NCBI GenBank assembly: GCA_003563255.1
Contig: PWSL01000233.1
Location: 1-5,784 of the forward strand
Length of the DNA stretch: 5,784 nt
Direction of reading: 5' to 3'
Origin: Desulfonatronospira sp.
Lineage (GTDB): Bacteria; Desulfobacterota; Desulfovibrionia; Desulfovibrionales; Desulfonatronovibrionaceae
The notes below the pieces were generated by a model. The model had not been told where the DNA came from and made no database searches. It saw nothing but the letters and a program-made list of their open reading frames with translations. The position numbers and the translations under genes were made by a program. Of this stretch, positions 1 to 5,404 are shown in pieces. Numbering within the stretch: the stretch's first letter is position 1; the number at the start of each line of letters is the position of its first letter.

Positions 1-7
1 GACCTCC

Positions 8-79
8 GGGGACTGGCTCTTTTGCCCCCGAATTTTTGAAGCATTTGCAGACTATCAACCGGCAAAAGTGCCTGTCCCC
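8..79. repeat. REP-like inverted doublet, family 1 core
   Basis: Two 19-nt arms (8-26 and 61-79) are inverted repeats matching at 17 of 19 positions across a 34-nt loop. The left arm starts GGGGACTGGCTC and the right arm ends GTGCCTGTCCCC. The same two core words occur in the long-hairpin repeats at 122-264, 927-1077 and 5405-5658. The two mismatches fall at the same places as in those copies, but as T-T on the + strand, so this copy is in the opposite orientation. No coding potential is seen. It resembles the REP doublets associated with IS200-like (Y1/RAYT) transposases, but none is in the window, so that link is inference. Confidence 0.7.
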
Positions 80-104
80 AGTTTAGGCAGGTTGAAAAGT
101 TTTA

Positions 105-124
105 TAAGTTTCGCTGTAGTGTTA
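105..124 (+). repeat. 20-bp tail repeat, copy 1
   Basis: This segment matches 5674-5693 in the same orientation at 19 of 20 bases, sharing TCGCTGTAGTGTTA exactly. In both places it lies downstream of a family 1 right arm: after the doublet at 8-79 here, and after the split copy at 5405-5658 there. A GCAGGT word lies between arm and tail in both. It is probably an alternative outer end of the repeat family. Here it runs straight into the AGCGCTTTTAAGG end of the next repeat. Confidence 0.6.
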
Positions 125-264
125 GCGCTTTTAAGGAAAGCAGGGGACAGGCACTCCGGGACCCACTTGAGCAACATTTTGTGCTTAAAATATCTCATTT
201 TCTGGGACAAGCGGGTCCCGGAAGAGCCAGTCCCCCTGCCACATGCAAAGCGCTAAACAGATAC
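122..264 (+). repeat. Long-hairpin interspersed repeat, family 1 copy 1
   Basis: This is a ~143 bp imperfect palindrome, identical to 934-1077 at about 134 of 143 positions with one extra base there. The outer inverted repeat is TTAGCGCTTT (122-131) with AAAGCGCTAA (247-256). The main arms are 140-169 and 208-239. They pair through GCAGGGGAC, GGGACCC and CTTG blocks and are interrupted by two A-A mismatches (149/229, 153/225) and a bulged A. The AT-rich loop (170-207) is also conserved between copies, so the whole unit seems to have spread together. The left end lacks the TATCTG seen in copy 2 and is fused to the tail repeat at 105-124. It has no credible reading frame and is best described as a MITE or BIME-like element. 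Confidence 0.85.
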
Positions 265-338
265 CTATTTTGCAAGTAATCAGTTAACCACCAATATTAA
301 CTGTCCAGGTAGATGATTGTGAAAATAATCAGTACAGG

Positions 339-407
339 GTAACCATTCAGGGTGTCCTCGATGGTGATTGCCGGAAATCACGCCTTAGGCGCTCCCTGTA
401 TGGTTAC
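339..407 (+). mobile_element. MITE with GTAACC ends, family 2 copy A
   Basis: A 69 bp element is bounded by GTAACCATTCAGGG on the left and the complement of GTAACCATACAGGG on the right, a 14-bp terminal inverted repeat with one mismatch. The flanking octamers AGTACAGG (331-338) and AGTGCCGG (408-415) agree at 6 of 8 positions, which suggests an aged 8-bp target duplication. Its first 36 bases match the reverse complement of 1646-1681 at 30 of 36 positions. IS66-family elements typically have ends beginning GTAA and make 8-bp duplications, so an IS66-derived MITE is the best guess. No transposase is encoded. Confidence 0.7.
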
Positions 408-918
408 AGTGCCGGGTTGCCTGTCCTTTGCTTTCCTAGAAAGCTCTGAATAGACAGCTGAAAATAGGCCTCGTCCTTGACTAATGCCTTGTTCAAGAAT
501 AAACAGACTAACTGTGCGAATACATAAAACATGAATTAAAAACTAGCTGTCTCGCAGGGCGCGCAACCCCTTGCTCCTCGCTGCAGGTTTCCAGGGTTGT
601 GAAATGCAGGTCCTCTCCTGGCTGGCAAACAAAACTCTTAAAAATCGAGTTCTAATAAGCCTCGCGGTGTGAACTCCAAAAACTAACGCGGAAATCCAGG
701 TAGTAGTGACTTACTTTAGAAACCCTGTCACAAAAAACAAGAAAAATTTTGAGTAAACCGAAGATTTCCCGACACTCGTTCAGCGTGGTTATTGGATATG
801 GACCATTGAACAGTTTTTTTTCAAACCACTGGCCCATGCAACTTCAAAAAGATCTTTTTGCAGTCGCATCTTCTAAAAGCGCTGAGAAATCCAGTCCCCT
901 GCGGACAAAACCAAAATC
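408..918. other. Gene-less stretch between repeats
   Basis: I see no convincing gene, RNA or promoter in these 511 bases. Frames longer than 60 codons lack a plausible ribosome binding site and recognisable protein sequence. Three minor items can be noted. There is an 8-bp inverted repeat AGACAGCT/AGCTGTCT (452-459, 545-552). There is a perfect 16-nt palindrome CAAAAAGATCTTTTTG (845-860). A short vestige of the family 1 repeat may be present at 874-902, where TAAAAGCGCT is followed by CCAGTCCCCTGC. The stretch may be decayed DNA in which repeats accumulated. Confidence 0.6.
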
Positions 919-926
919 TTGCAGTG

Positions 927-1077
927 TATCTGTTTAGCGCTTTTAAGGAATGCAGGGGACAGGCAACTCCGGGACCCACTTGAGCATCATTTTGTGTATA
1001 AAATATCTCATTTTTTGGGACAAGTGGGTCCCGGAAGAGCCAGTCCCCATGCCACATGCAAGGCGCTAAACAGATAT
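927..1077 (+). repeat. Long-hairpin interspersed repeat, family 1 copy 2
   Basis: This is the most complete copy. It begins TATCTGTTTAGCGC (927-940) and ends with the exact complement (1063-1076), giving 14-bp perfect terminal inverted repeats. Inside are the GCAGGGGACAGGC...CTCCGGGACCCACTTG arm, a conserved AT-rich loop, and the CAAGTGGGTCCCGGAAGAGCCAGTCCCC return arm. TTGCAGT occurs on both sides (919-925 and 1079-1085), 1-2 nt outside the ends, and may be a target-site duplication. The element ends about 60 bp before the thioredoxin-like gene and so forms part of its upstream region. No promoter was recognised within it. Confidence 0.85.
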
Positions 1078-1135
1078 ATTGCAGTACTGTTAAGATATTT
1101 TTTAACCCAGCAACCCTCGAAAACAGGTGTCGACA

Positions 1136-1567
1136 ATGAAAAAGATTCTGGCTGCAGTGATTTTTTTTGGTGCGGTGTTTGCCCTGATGTTCACCTATAC
1201 CGCCCAAGTGGAGAGAGATTCAGCAGCTGTCATGGAAAATATTCCTAAAAAGGGTACGGTTACCATGCTTAATATCGGGGCTGAATTCTGTCCCCCCTGC
1301 AAGGCCATGGAACCGGTGTTGGAGGAAGTTAAAAAACAGTACCGGGACAAAATTCATATGCCATACCTGGACATGCAGCAACATAACAGGCAGGTTCAGA
1401 TGCTGGGAGTACGCAGTACGCCGACCCAGATATTTTTTGACCACCAGGGACAGGAAAGATACAGGCACGAGGGAATGCTGGAAAAGGAAGAAATCCAGGA
1501 TATACTGGATAGTCTTTTAGAGAAAAAAACCGCTCATCTTTCCGAAAACACCAAGGGGACATCCTGA
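1136..1567 (+). CDS. Thioredoxin-like protein with N-terminal signal or anchor
   Basis: This 143-residue protein probably handles thiol-disulfide exchange outside the cytoplasmic membrane. Residues 1-3 are MKK and residues 4-20 form a hydrophobic segment. A small residue is missing at -3 of the best cleavage site (after Ala23), so an uncleaved anchor is as likely as a signal peptide. The thioredoxin fold follows, with a CPPC active site at 52-55 and the cis-proline TP at 95-96, then IFFD and a charged C-terminal helix. The ATG at 1136 was chosen because AGGTG (1125-1129) lies 6 nt upstream; the in-frame GTG at 1127 overlaps that site and has none of its own. Repeats border it on both sides, and no redox partner such as CcdA or DsbD is nearby. 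The family assignment is firm, but its substrate is unknown. Confidence 0.88.
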   Translation: MKKILAAVIFFGAVFALMFTYTAQVERDSAAVMENIPKKGTVTMLNIGAEFCPPCKAMEPVLEEVKKQYRDKIHMPYLDMQQHNRQVQMLGVRSTPTQIFFDHQGQERYRHEGMLEKEEIQDILDSLLEKKTAHLSENTKGTS

Positions 1568-1579
1568 CATAGAGTTTTT

Positions 1580-1681
1580 GTAACCATTCAGGGTATGCCG
1601 CAATCGGCCTGGGGACAGTCCCCAGTCACGCCAAAGGTGTAAGTGCCAGTAATCACCACCGAGGATCCCATGAATGGTTAC
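1580..1681 (-). mobile_element. MITE with GTAACC ends, family 2 copy B
   Basis: A 102 bp element starts GTAACCATTCA and ends with its exact complement (11-bp perfect termini, about 16 of 19 when extended). The abutting octamers GAGTTTTT (1572-1579) and GAGTTTAT (1682-1689) agree at 7 of 8, a good 8-bp target duplication. Read on the minus strand it aligns with copy A, then carries about 33 extra bases. These include a perfect 17-nt palindrome CTGGGGACAGTCCCCAG (1609-1625), which contains the GGGGACAG word of family 1. It begins 12 bp after the thioredoxin-like stop codon, so it may form a 3' hairpin on that transcript. The IS66 relationship is inferred from the GTAA ends and duplication length. 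Confidence 0.75.
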
Positions 1682-1743
1682 GAGTTTATTATTATATTAT
1701 CCCATAGCAATTATCCTAAACAACGACACTTATTTGTGACTCA

Positions 1744-1804
1744 GGGGGACTTGTTCTTCCGGCACTGACTTGAAGCTGAAAATCAGGCTCCAAAGGCACA
1801 AAAT
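1744..1804 (-). repeat. Degraded half copy of family 1 repeat
   Basis: Read left to right, this 61-nt segment aligns without gaps to the reverse complement of 176-236 in copy 1, matching at 42 of 61 positions. It retains GGGGGACT, TCTTCCGG, CTTG, GAAAAT and GCACAAAAT. It is therefore an old half-element in minus orientation, ending where the short element at 1808 begins. The AT-rich 1684-1740 stretch before it has TATTAT-like words but no paired -35 hexamer I would defend. Confidence 0.6.
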
Positions 1805-1807
1805 CTC

Positions 1808-1883
1808 GTATCTGTTCAGCGCTTTTTTGGGAAGGCAGGGGAGAGTCAGTCCCCCTGCTACATGAAAAACGCTGAACTGATAC
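1808..1883. repeat. Short family 1 element, internally deleted
   Basis: A 76 bp unit has GTATCTGTTCAGCG at its left end and CGCTGAACTGATAC at its right end, a 14-bp inverted repeat with one mismatch. Inside, GCAGGGGA and GTCCCCCTGC are separated by only a few bases, so the CCGGGACCC arms and the loop of the full copies are missing. It ends 38 bp before the chosen ribF start. Its right end contains an ATG (1862) in frame with ribF, discussed under that gene. Confidence 0.75.
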
Positions 1884-1921
1884 CAGCTTATAAACCGCAA
1901 ACCGGGAATTTGTTCGCAATA

Positions 1922-2863
1922 ATGATTGTATATGATATAGACCTGATTACAGAACACATCCAGGGCAGTGCCCTGACCATAGGCAATTTTGACGGTGTGC
2001 ACGTAGGTCACCAGCAGCTTATCCTGCAGGTAAAAAAAAGGGCCAGAAGAATGGGTTTGACCAGCATAGTGCTTACCTTTGATCCTCACCCATTAAGAGT
2101 TCTGGTGGGTAAAAATACTCCGCCTTTTATTACTTTGCCTCAGCAGAAACTTGAGCTTATGGAAGAACTTGGAATTGACCATGTTGTCTGCATGCCTTTC
2201 AACAAGGACATTGCAGCCATGGAACCCGAAGATTTTGTGCAGCATTTTCTGGTGCAAAAACTAAAGCTGCGAGAACTCATCGTGGGCTACGATTATGTTT
2301 TCGGCAAAAACCGCAGGGGTGATTTTAATCTGTTACAGCATTTGGGGCGGATTTATGGATTCAGCGTAGACCAGTTCATGCCGGTAATGGTTGACGGGGC
2401 CATTGTAAGTTCTACCCGTATCAGGGACATGGTGGAAAGCGGACGGGTGTGGGAGGTACGTCCACTGCTGGGACGCTTTTACAGCGTGGAGGGCAGAGTC
2501 ACTACCGGCAGACAGCGTGGGGGTGCTCTGCTGGGGTTTCCTACTGCCAATATTCTTTTAGAGGACGAGCTTTTTCCCCAGACCGGGGTGTATGCAATCT
2601 GGGCCGAGGTCTCCGGCGAGGTCCACGCTGCAGTGGCCAACATTGGCTACAATCCGACTTTCGGCAACGATTACCTGTCTGTTGAAGTACATATTTTCGA
2701 TTTTGACCAGGATTTATATAACCTGATCATAAAAGCCCATTTCGTTCAACGCCTGCGTTCCGAAAAAAAATTTGCCGGACTGGAAGAACTGAAAGCCCAG
2801 ATAACCCTGGACTGCAAGCTTGCCCGGGACATCCTGCAGATGCCCGAGGCAAAGCTTTGTTGA
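1922..2863 (+). CDS. ribF: Bifunctional riboflavin kinase / FAD synthetase
   Basis: RibF phosphorylates riboflavin to FMN and then adenylylates FMN to FAD in the cytoplasm. At 313 residues it has the usual family length. The N-terminal nucleotidyltransferase domain shows GNFDGVHVGH at 21-30, TFDPHP at 52-57, VGYDYVFGKNRRGD at 121-134 and SSTRIR at 163-168. The C-terminal flavokinase domain shows GFPTAN at 205-210, GVYA at 222-225, NIGYNPTF at 240-247 and VEVHIFDF at 254-261, followed by an LRSEKKF-type segment. The frame is open back to an ATG at 1862, but those 20 codons are mostly repeat DNA and conserved sequence begins just after Met1922, so 1922 was chosen. The Shine-Dalgarno is weak (GGGA at 1904-1907, 14 nt away). 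No FMN riboswitch was recognised upstream. Confidence 0.95.
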   Translation: MIVYDIDLITEHIQGSALTIGNFDGVHVGHQQLILQVKKRARRMGLTSIVLTFDPHPLRVLVGKNTPPFITLPQQKLELMEELGIDHVVCMPFNKDIAAMEPEDFVQHFLVQKLKLRELIVGYDYVFGKNRRGDFNLLQHLGRIYGFSVDQFMPVMVDGAIVSSTRIRDMVESGRVWEVRPLLGRFYSVEGRVTTGRQRGGALLGFPTANILLEDELFPQTGVYAIWAEVSGEVHAAVANIGYNPTFGNDYLSVEVHIFDFDQDLYNLIIKAHFVQRLRSEKKFAGLEELKAQITLDCKLARDILQMPEAKLC

Positions 2864-3033
2864 GGGATTTTTGTGAGTTACTTCTCATATCCTGCCTGTT
2901 ACGCCTCTGGCAATACACTGGGCCTGCCCGGCCTGCGTAAAACCGGGGTCCCATTCGGAGTGTTTTACCGGGGTTAACCAAATCCAAAGGGTTTCCTTAT
3001 AGCAGGGTTCAATTGAAGCCACAAAAAACAAGA

Positions 3034-3074
3034 ACCTCGCTAACCACGCTCAGAAACGAGGTCTAAAAGCGTGG
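3034..3074 (+). promoter_or_regulatory. Interleaved stems, possible RNA pseudoknot
   Basis: ACCTCG (3034-3039) is complementary to CGAGGT (3057-3062), and CCACGCT (3044-3050) is complementary to AGCGTGG (3068-3074). The arms occur in the order a-b-a'-b', so they either form an H-type pseudoknot with loops of 4, 6 and 5 nt or are two mutually exclusive hairpins. It lies upstream of the likely rsfS promoter, so it would act in ribF read-through RNA or in an independent small RNA. It matches no riboswitch class I recognise. Complementarity is directly visible; function is speculative. Confidence 0.35.
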
Positions 3075-3157
3075 CAGGGTGCAAGGCAGGCACGGTTTGC
3101 GGAAGACGAAAGTCCAGCACCTGGATTTATCAACTCATGAAGTCTGTCGGCTGAGTC

Positions 3158-3163
3158 TATAAT
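3158..3163 (+). promoter_or_regulatory. Candidate -10 box for the rsfS operon
   Basis: A perfect TATAAT lies 66 bp before the rsfS start codon and would give a leader of roughly 60 nt. The hexamer at 17-bp spacing upstream, TCATGA (3135-3140), is a poor -35, and there is no TG extended -10. The assignment rests on the -10 match and its position. Confidence 0.35.
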
Positions 3164-3210
3164 TGAGATAATCAGCAACTTCCAAAGTTTCCCTGAAGTG
3201 TTAACCAAAA

Positions 3211-3216
3211 AGGAGG
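3211..3216 (+). promoter_or_regulatory. Ribosome binding site of rsfS
   Basis: A consensus AGGAGG lies 13 nt before the ATG at 3230, longer than the usual 5-9 nt. No better in-frame ATG, GTG or TTG lies closer, and protein similarity fits the 3230 start. Confidence 0.7.
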
Positions 3217-3229
3217 ATCACTGACCAAC

Positions 3230-3619
3230 ATGCCACAAACACAGAAAATTTCCACACCGGCAATGCAGGAAAAAATTTGCTGCCTGGCCGGACTGCTTCA
3301 CGAAAAAAAGGCAGCTGATATTTATGCCCTGGATGTAACCGTTTACTGCAGCTCTTTTGAAGGTCTTATTCTGGCCACTGCCCAAAACGAGAGACACGCC
3401 AGATCCCTGGCCGATCACCTGCTGGCACTGGCCCATGAAAGAAACTGGGATTTCCTGGGCATGGAGGGATACCAGCATTCAGGCTGGATTCTTCTGGACT
3501 TCAACGATATCCTGGTCCACATTTTTCAAGAAGAGCATAGAAGCTTTTACAACCTCGAAGGTTTCTGGAGCAGCGGTATATCCGTGGCCTTAAACCTACC
3601 GGAGAGTGAACATGCATGA
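3230..3619 (+). CDS. rsfS: Ribosomal silencing factor RsfS (Iojap family)
   Basis: RsfS binds ribosomal protein uL14 on the large subunit and blocks subunit joining when nutrients are scarce. This 129-residue protein shows the full family pattern. KKAADIYALDV occupies 26-36 and LILATAQNERHARSLADH 46-63. The most diagnostic block, GMEGYQHSGWILLDF, is at 77-91, followed by VHIF (96-99) and RSFYNLEGFW (104-113). An early position, usually Asp in the DY/F-x-I motif, is here Glu44-Gly45. The C-terminal tail after Trp113 is short and unremarkable. Its last 8 nt overlap the gpmI start, which points to translational coupling. It is the first gene of the likely rsfS-gpmI-zinc ribbon operon. Confidence 0.93.
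   Translation: MPQTQKISTPAMQEKICCLAGLLHEKKAADIYALDVTVYCSSFEGLILATAQNERHARSLADHLLALAHERNWDFLGMEGYQHSGWILLDFNDILVHIFQEEHRSFYNLEGFWSSGISVALNLPESEHA
3601..3604 (+). promoter_or_regulatory. Ribosome binding site deciding the gpmI start
   Basis: GGAG inside the end of rsfS lies 7 nt before the ATG at 3612. An alternative GTG at 3606 would be only 1 nt away, too close to be used. The ATG start also places the catalytic residues in standard GpmI numbering. Confidence 0.65.
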
Positions 3620-5162
3620 CAATCGCCCCCTACTTGTCCTTTTGATGCTTGACGGCTGGGGAATAGCTCCTCCCGGCCCTGGAAATGCACTTTCCCTGGC
3701 TTTCACCCCGACCCTGGACCACATACTGGATACTTATCCCTGCAGCTCCCTTTTGTGCTCCGGTCCCAGGGTGGGTCTTCCCCAGGGGCAGATGGGCAAC
3801 TCAGAAGTCGGGCATTTGAATATTGGGGCAGGCAGAGTAGTCTATCAGGACATCATGCGCATAAGCCTTGCCCTGGAAGAAGGCAAACTCGAACAAAATC
3901 CTGTGCTGGAAAACCTTTTGGACAGCCTGCCCCAGGACAGCACCCTGCACCTGATGGGCCTGGTATCTGACGGAGGCGTGCACAGCCTTCAGGAACATCT
4001 GCACGGCCTTCTCACAATCCTTGGCAGGAAAAACATTTCCAGTGTACTAGTGCACTGTTTTCTGGACGGCCGCGATACATCACCTACTTCCGGTGCCGGC
4101 TATGTGGACCGGCTCCGGGATTTCATGAAGATCTGCGGTACAGGCCGCATTGCCACTGTAATGGGCAGATATTATGCCATGGACCGGGACAAGAGGTGGG
4201 AACGTACCCGTGAGGCTTACGACTGCCTGACCCTTGGACGGGCAGAGACTGTCAGGGACCCGGTGCAGGCAATTCAGGATTCATATTCCCGGGGTGTTAC
4301 TGATGAATTCGTAAAACCCATGGTGGTTACTGGCGAAAACAACCTTCCCGCAGGAACACTTGAGGATAACGATGCGGTGCTCTTGTTCAACTTCAGGGCC
4401 GACAGAGCCAGGCAACTGACACAGGCCCTTTACAGCAAAAATTTTCAAAAGTTCAATCGAAGTAAAGTACCAGAACTGACTGTTGTAACTATGACCGAAT
4501 ACGACAAAAACTTCGGCCTTCCTGTACTGTTTCCTCCGGAAACCCTGCACAATATTCTTGGAGAAATCGTATCCTGCAATTCCTTAACTCAGCTTCGCAT
4601 CGCCGAAACCGAAAAATACGCTCATGTAACATATTTTTTCAACGGGGGACGGGAAGAACCATTTCCAGGAGAGGAACGAGTGCTTATACCATCACCCAGG
4701 GAAGTGCCTACCTACGATCATAAACCTGAAATGAGCGCTTTTGAGGTTACAGAAAAATTAAGCAGTCTCATTCGGCAGGAAAAATACAACCTGTATGTCT
4801 GCAACCTTGCCAACCTGGACATGGTCGGGCATACCGGCAATATTTTGGCTGCTGTTAAAGCCTGCGAAGCCGTGGACAAATGCACATTATCAGTTCTTGA
4901 GGCTGTACAGGAAAAAGGAGGCATACTCCTGCTTACCTCGGATCACGGCAATTCCGAAGACATGCTGGATGAATTCGGCAGCCCCAAGACCGCCCACAGT
5001 ACCAACCCGGTTCCTTTCTGCATGATAAACAACTCCGGGCATAAACTGCGCTCCGAAGGTATACTGGCGGATATCGCCCCAACCATCCTGGATCTGTGGT
5101 CTATTGAGCTCCCTGCTGAAATGGACGGCAACAGCCTGCTTTACAAGGAGAAACATACATGA
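3612..5162 (+). CDS. gpmI: 2,3-bisphosphoglycerate-independent phosphoglycerate mutase
   Basis: GpmI interconverts 3- and 2-phosphoglycerate in the cytoplasm through a phosphoserine intermediate, using two metal ions (usually Mn2+). The 516-residue length is typical. From the ATG at 3612 the residues agree with the Bacillus-type numbering as I recall it: metal ligand Asp14 in LMLDGWG, nucleophile Ser64 in MGNSEVGH, His124 in SDGGVHS, DGRD at 152-155, Arg261 and Arg264 in FNFRADR, Asp403 and His407 in LDMVGH, Asp444-His445 in SDHGN, and His462 in AHSTNPVP. No catalytic residue is missing. It overlaps rsfS by 8 nt and the next gene by 4 nt (ATGA), so all three are probably one transcript. This cofactor-independent type is unrelated to the histidine-phosphatase GpmA. 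Confidence 0.97.
   Translation: MHDNRPLLVLLMLDGWGIAPPGPGNALSLAFTPTLDHILDTYPCSSLLCSGPRVGLPQGQMGNSEVGHLNIGAGRVVYQDIMRISLALEEGKLEQNPVLENLLDSLPQDSTLHLMGLVSDGGVHSLQEHLHGLLTILGRKNISSVLVHCFLDGRDTSPTSGAGYVDRLRDFMKICGTGRIATVMGRYYAMDRDKRWERTREAYDCLTLGRAETVRDPVQAIQDSYSRGVTDEFVKPMVVTGENNLPAGTLEDNDAVLLFNFRADRARQLTQALYSKNFQKFNRSKVPELTVVTMTEYDKNFGLPVLFPPETLHNILGEIVSCNSLTQLRIAETEKYAHVTYFFNGGREEPFPGEERVLIPSPREVPTYDHKPEMSAFEVTEKLSSLIRQEKYNLYVCNLANLDMVGHTGNILAAVKACEAVDKCTLSVLEAVQEKGGILLLTSDHGNSEDMLDEFGSPKTAHSTNPVPFCMINNSGHKLRSEGILADIAPTILDLWSIELPAEMDGNSLLYKEKHT
5145..5150 (+). promoter_or_regulatory. Ribosome binding site of the zinc-ribbon gene
   Basis: AAGGAG within the last codons of gpmI lies 8 nt before the ATG at 5159. 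This is optimal spacing and supports real translation of the short downstream frame. Confidence 0.75.
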
Positions 5163-5398
5163 GCGAACAAAGTTTTATACCACCAGTAAGGCCAGTGGGC
5201 ATGGAACTGGTCATGTTTTATCCCTGTCCTTACTGTGGACGCAATGTCCCCCTTCTTGCCCCCACTGAACCATCAATGGGAAGCTGTGATTTCTGCAGGA
5301 AACAGTTCCCTCTGGTCCCCATAGACAACACCACAGTGCAGTACATCAAACTTATCCTGCATAACGGACAGGCAGCCATTGACCCAGAATATGTCTGA
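5159..5398 (+). CDS. Small CPYC/CDFC zinc-ribbon protein, function unknown
   Basis: This 79-residue protein has one likely zinc site: CPYC at 23-26 and CDFC at 43-46, separated by 16 residues, as in treble-clef or rubredoxin-knuckle zinc ribbons. It has no signal peptide or membrane segment. The N-terminal 22 residues are Pro/Val-rich, and the tail after the second knuckle contains VQYIKLILHNG, probably a short helix or strand. The start is secured by the AAGGAG site and the ATGA overlap with gpmI. The strong coupling suggests co-expression with rsfS and gpmI, but not what it binds. Small ribbons like this can bind RNA, DNA or protein partners. I do not recognise a named family. The frame stops 6 bp before the interspersed repeat at 5405. 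Confidence 0.82.
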   Translation: MSEQSFIPPVRPVGMELVMFYPCPYCGRNVPLLAPTEPSMGSCDFCRKQFPLVPIDNTTVQYIKLILHNGQAAIDPEYV

Positions 5399-5404
5399 AA
5401 AGCC

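Larger units (their letters stand above)
2864..3229. other. Structured ribF-rsfS spacer
   Basis: These 366 bases contain no credible gene. The first part has an inverted repeat GTAAAAC/GTTTTAC (2937-2943, 2962-2968), a tandem GGCCTGC (2921-2927, 2930-2936) and a palindrome TTCAATTGAA (3008-3017). The middle holds the interleaved stems described separately. They are followed by a possible closed domain in which 3075-3082 pairs with 3117-3123 through one bulge, enclosing a GAAA tetraloop hairpin (3105-3114). A promoter-like TATAAT and the rsfS ribosome binding site complete it. I see no clear rho-independent terminator for ribF, so read-through into rsfS is possible. Confidence 0.6.

Noticed and set aside
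8..264. CRISPR-like array from the repeated GGGGACAGGCAC words
   Set aside because: Spacing is irregular, the repeats are inverted rather than direct, and the intervening sequence is itself conserved between copies.
452..552. 8-bp inverted repeat AGACAGCT/AGCTGTCT as possible element ends
   Set aside because: It is short and widely spaced, with no flanking duplication and no second copy in the window.
749..937. 62-codon plus-strand open frame starting at TTG
   Set aside because: It has no ribosome binding site and no recognisable protein sequence, and its end enters the repeat.
821..1207. 128-codon minus-strand open frame
   Set aside because: It runs through the family 1 repeat and antisense to the thioredoxin-like gene. 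It has no recognisable domain, and its composition reflects the palindromic repeat.
339..1681. Composite transposon bounded by the two GTAACC elements and carrying the thioredoxin-like gene
   Set aside because: The outer flanking octamers do not match, whereas each element has its own near-matching octamers, which fits two independent insertions.
3060..3125. GAAAGTCC resembling the conserved core of RNase P RNA
   Set aside because: The surrounding conserved blocks and the distal half of RNase P RNA are absent, and the spacer is too short for the full molecule.
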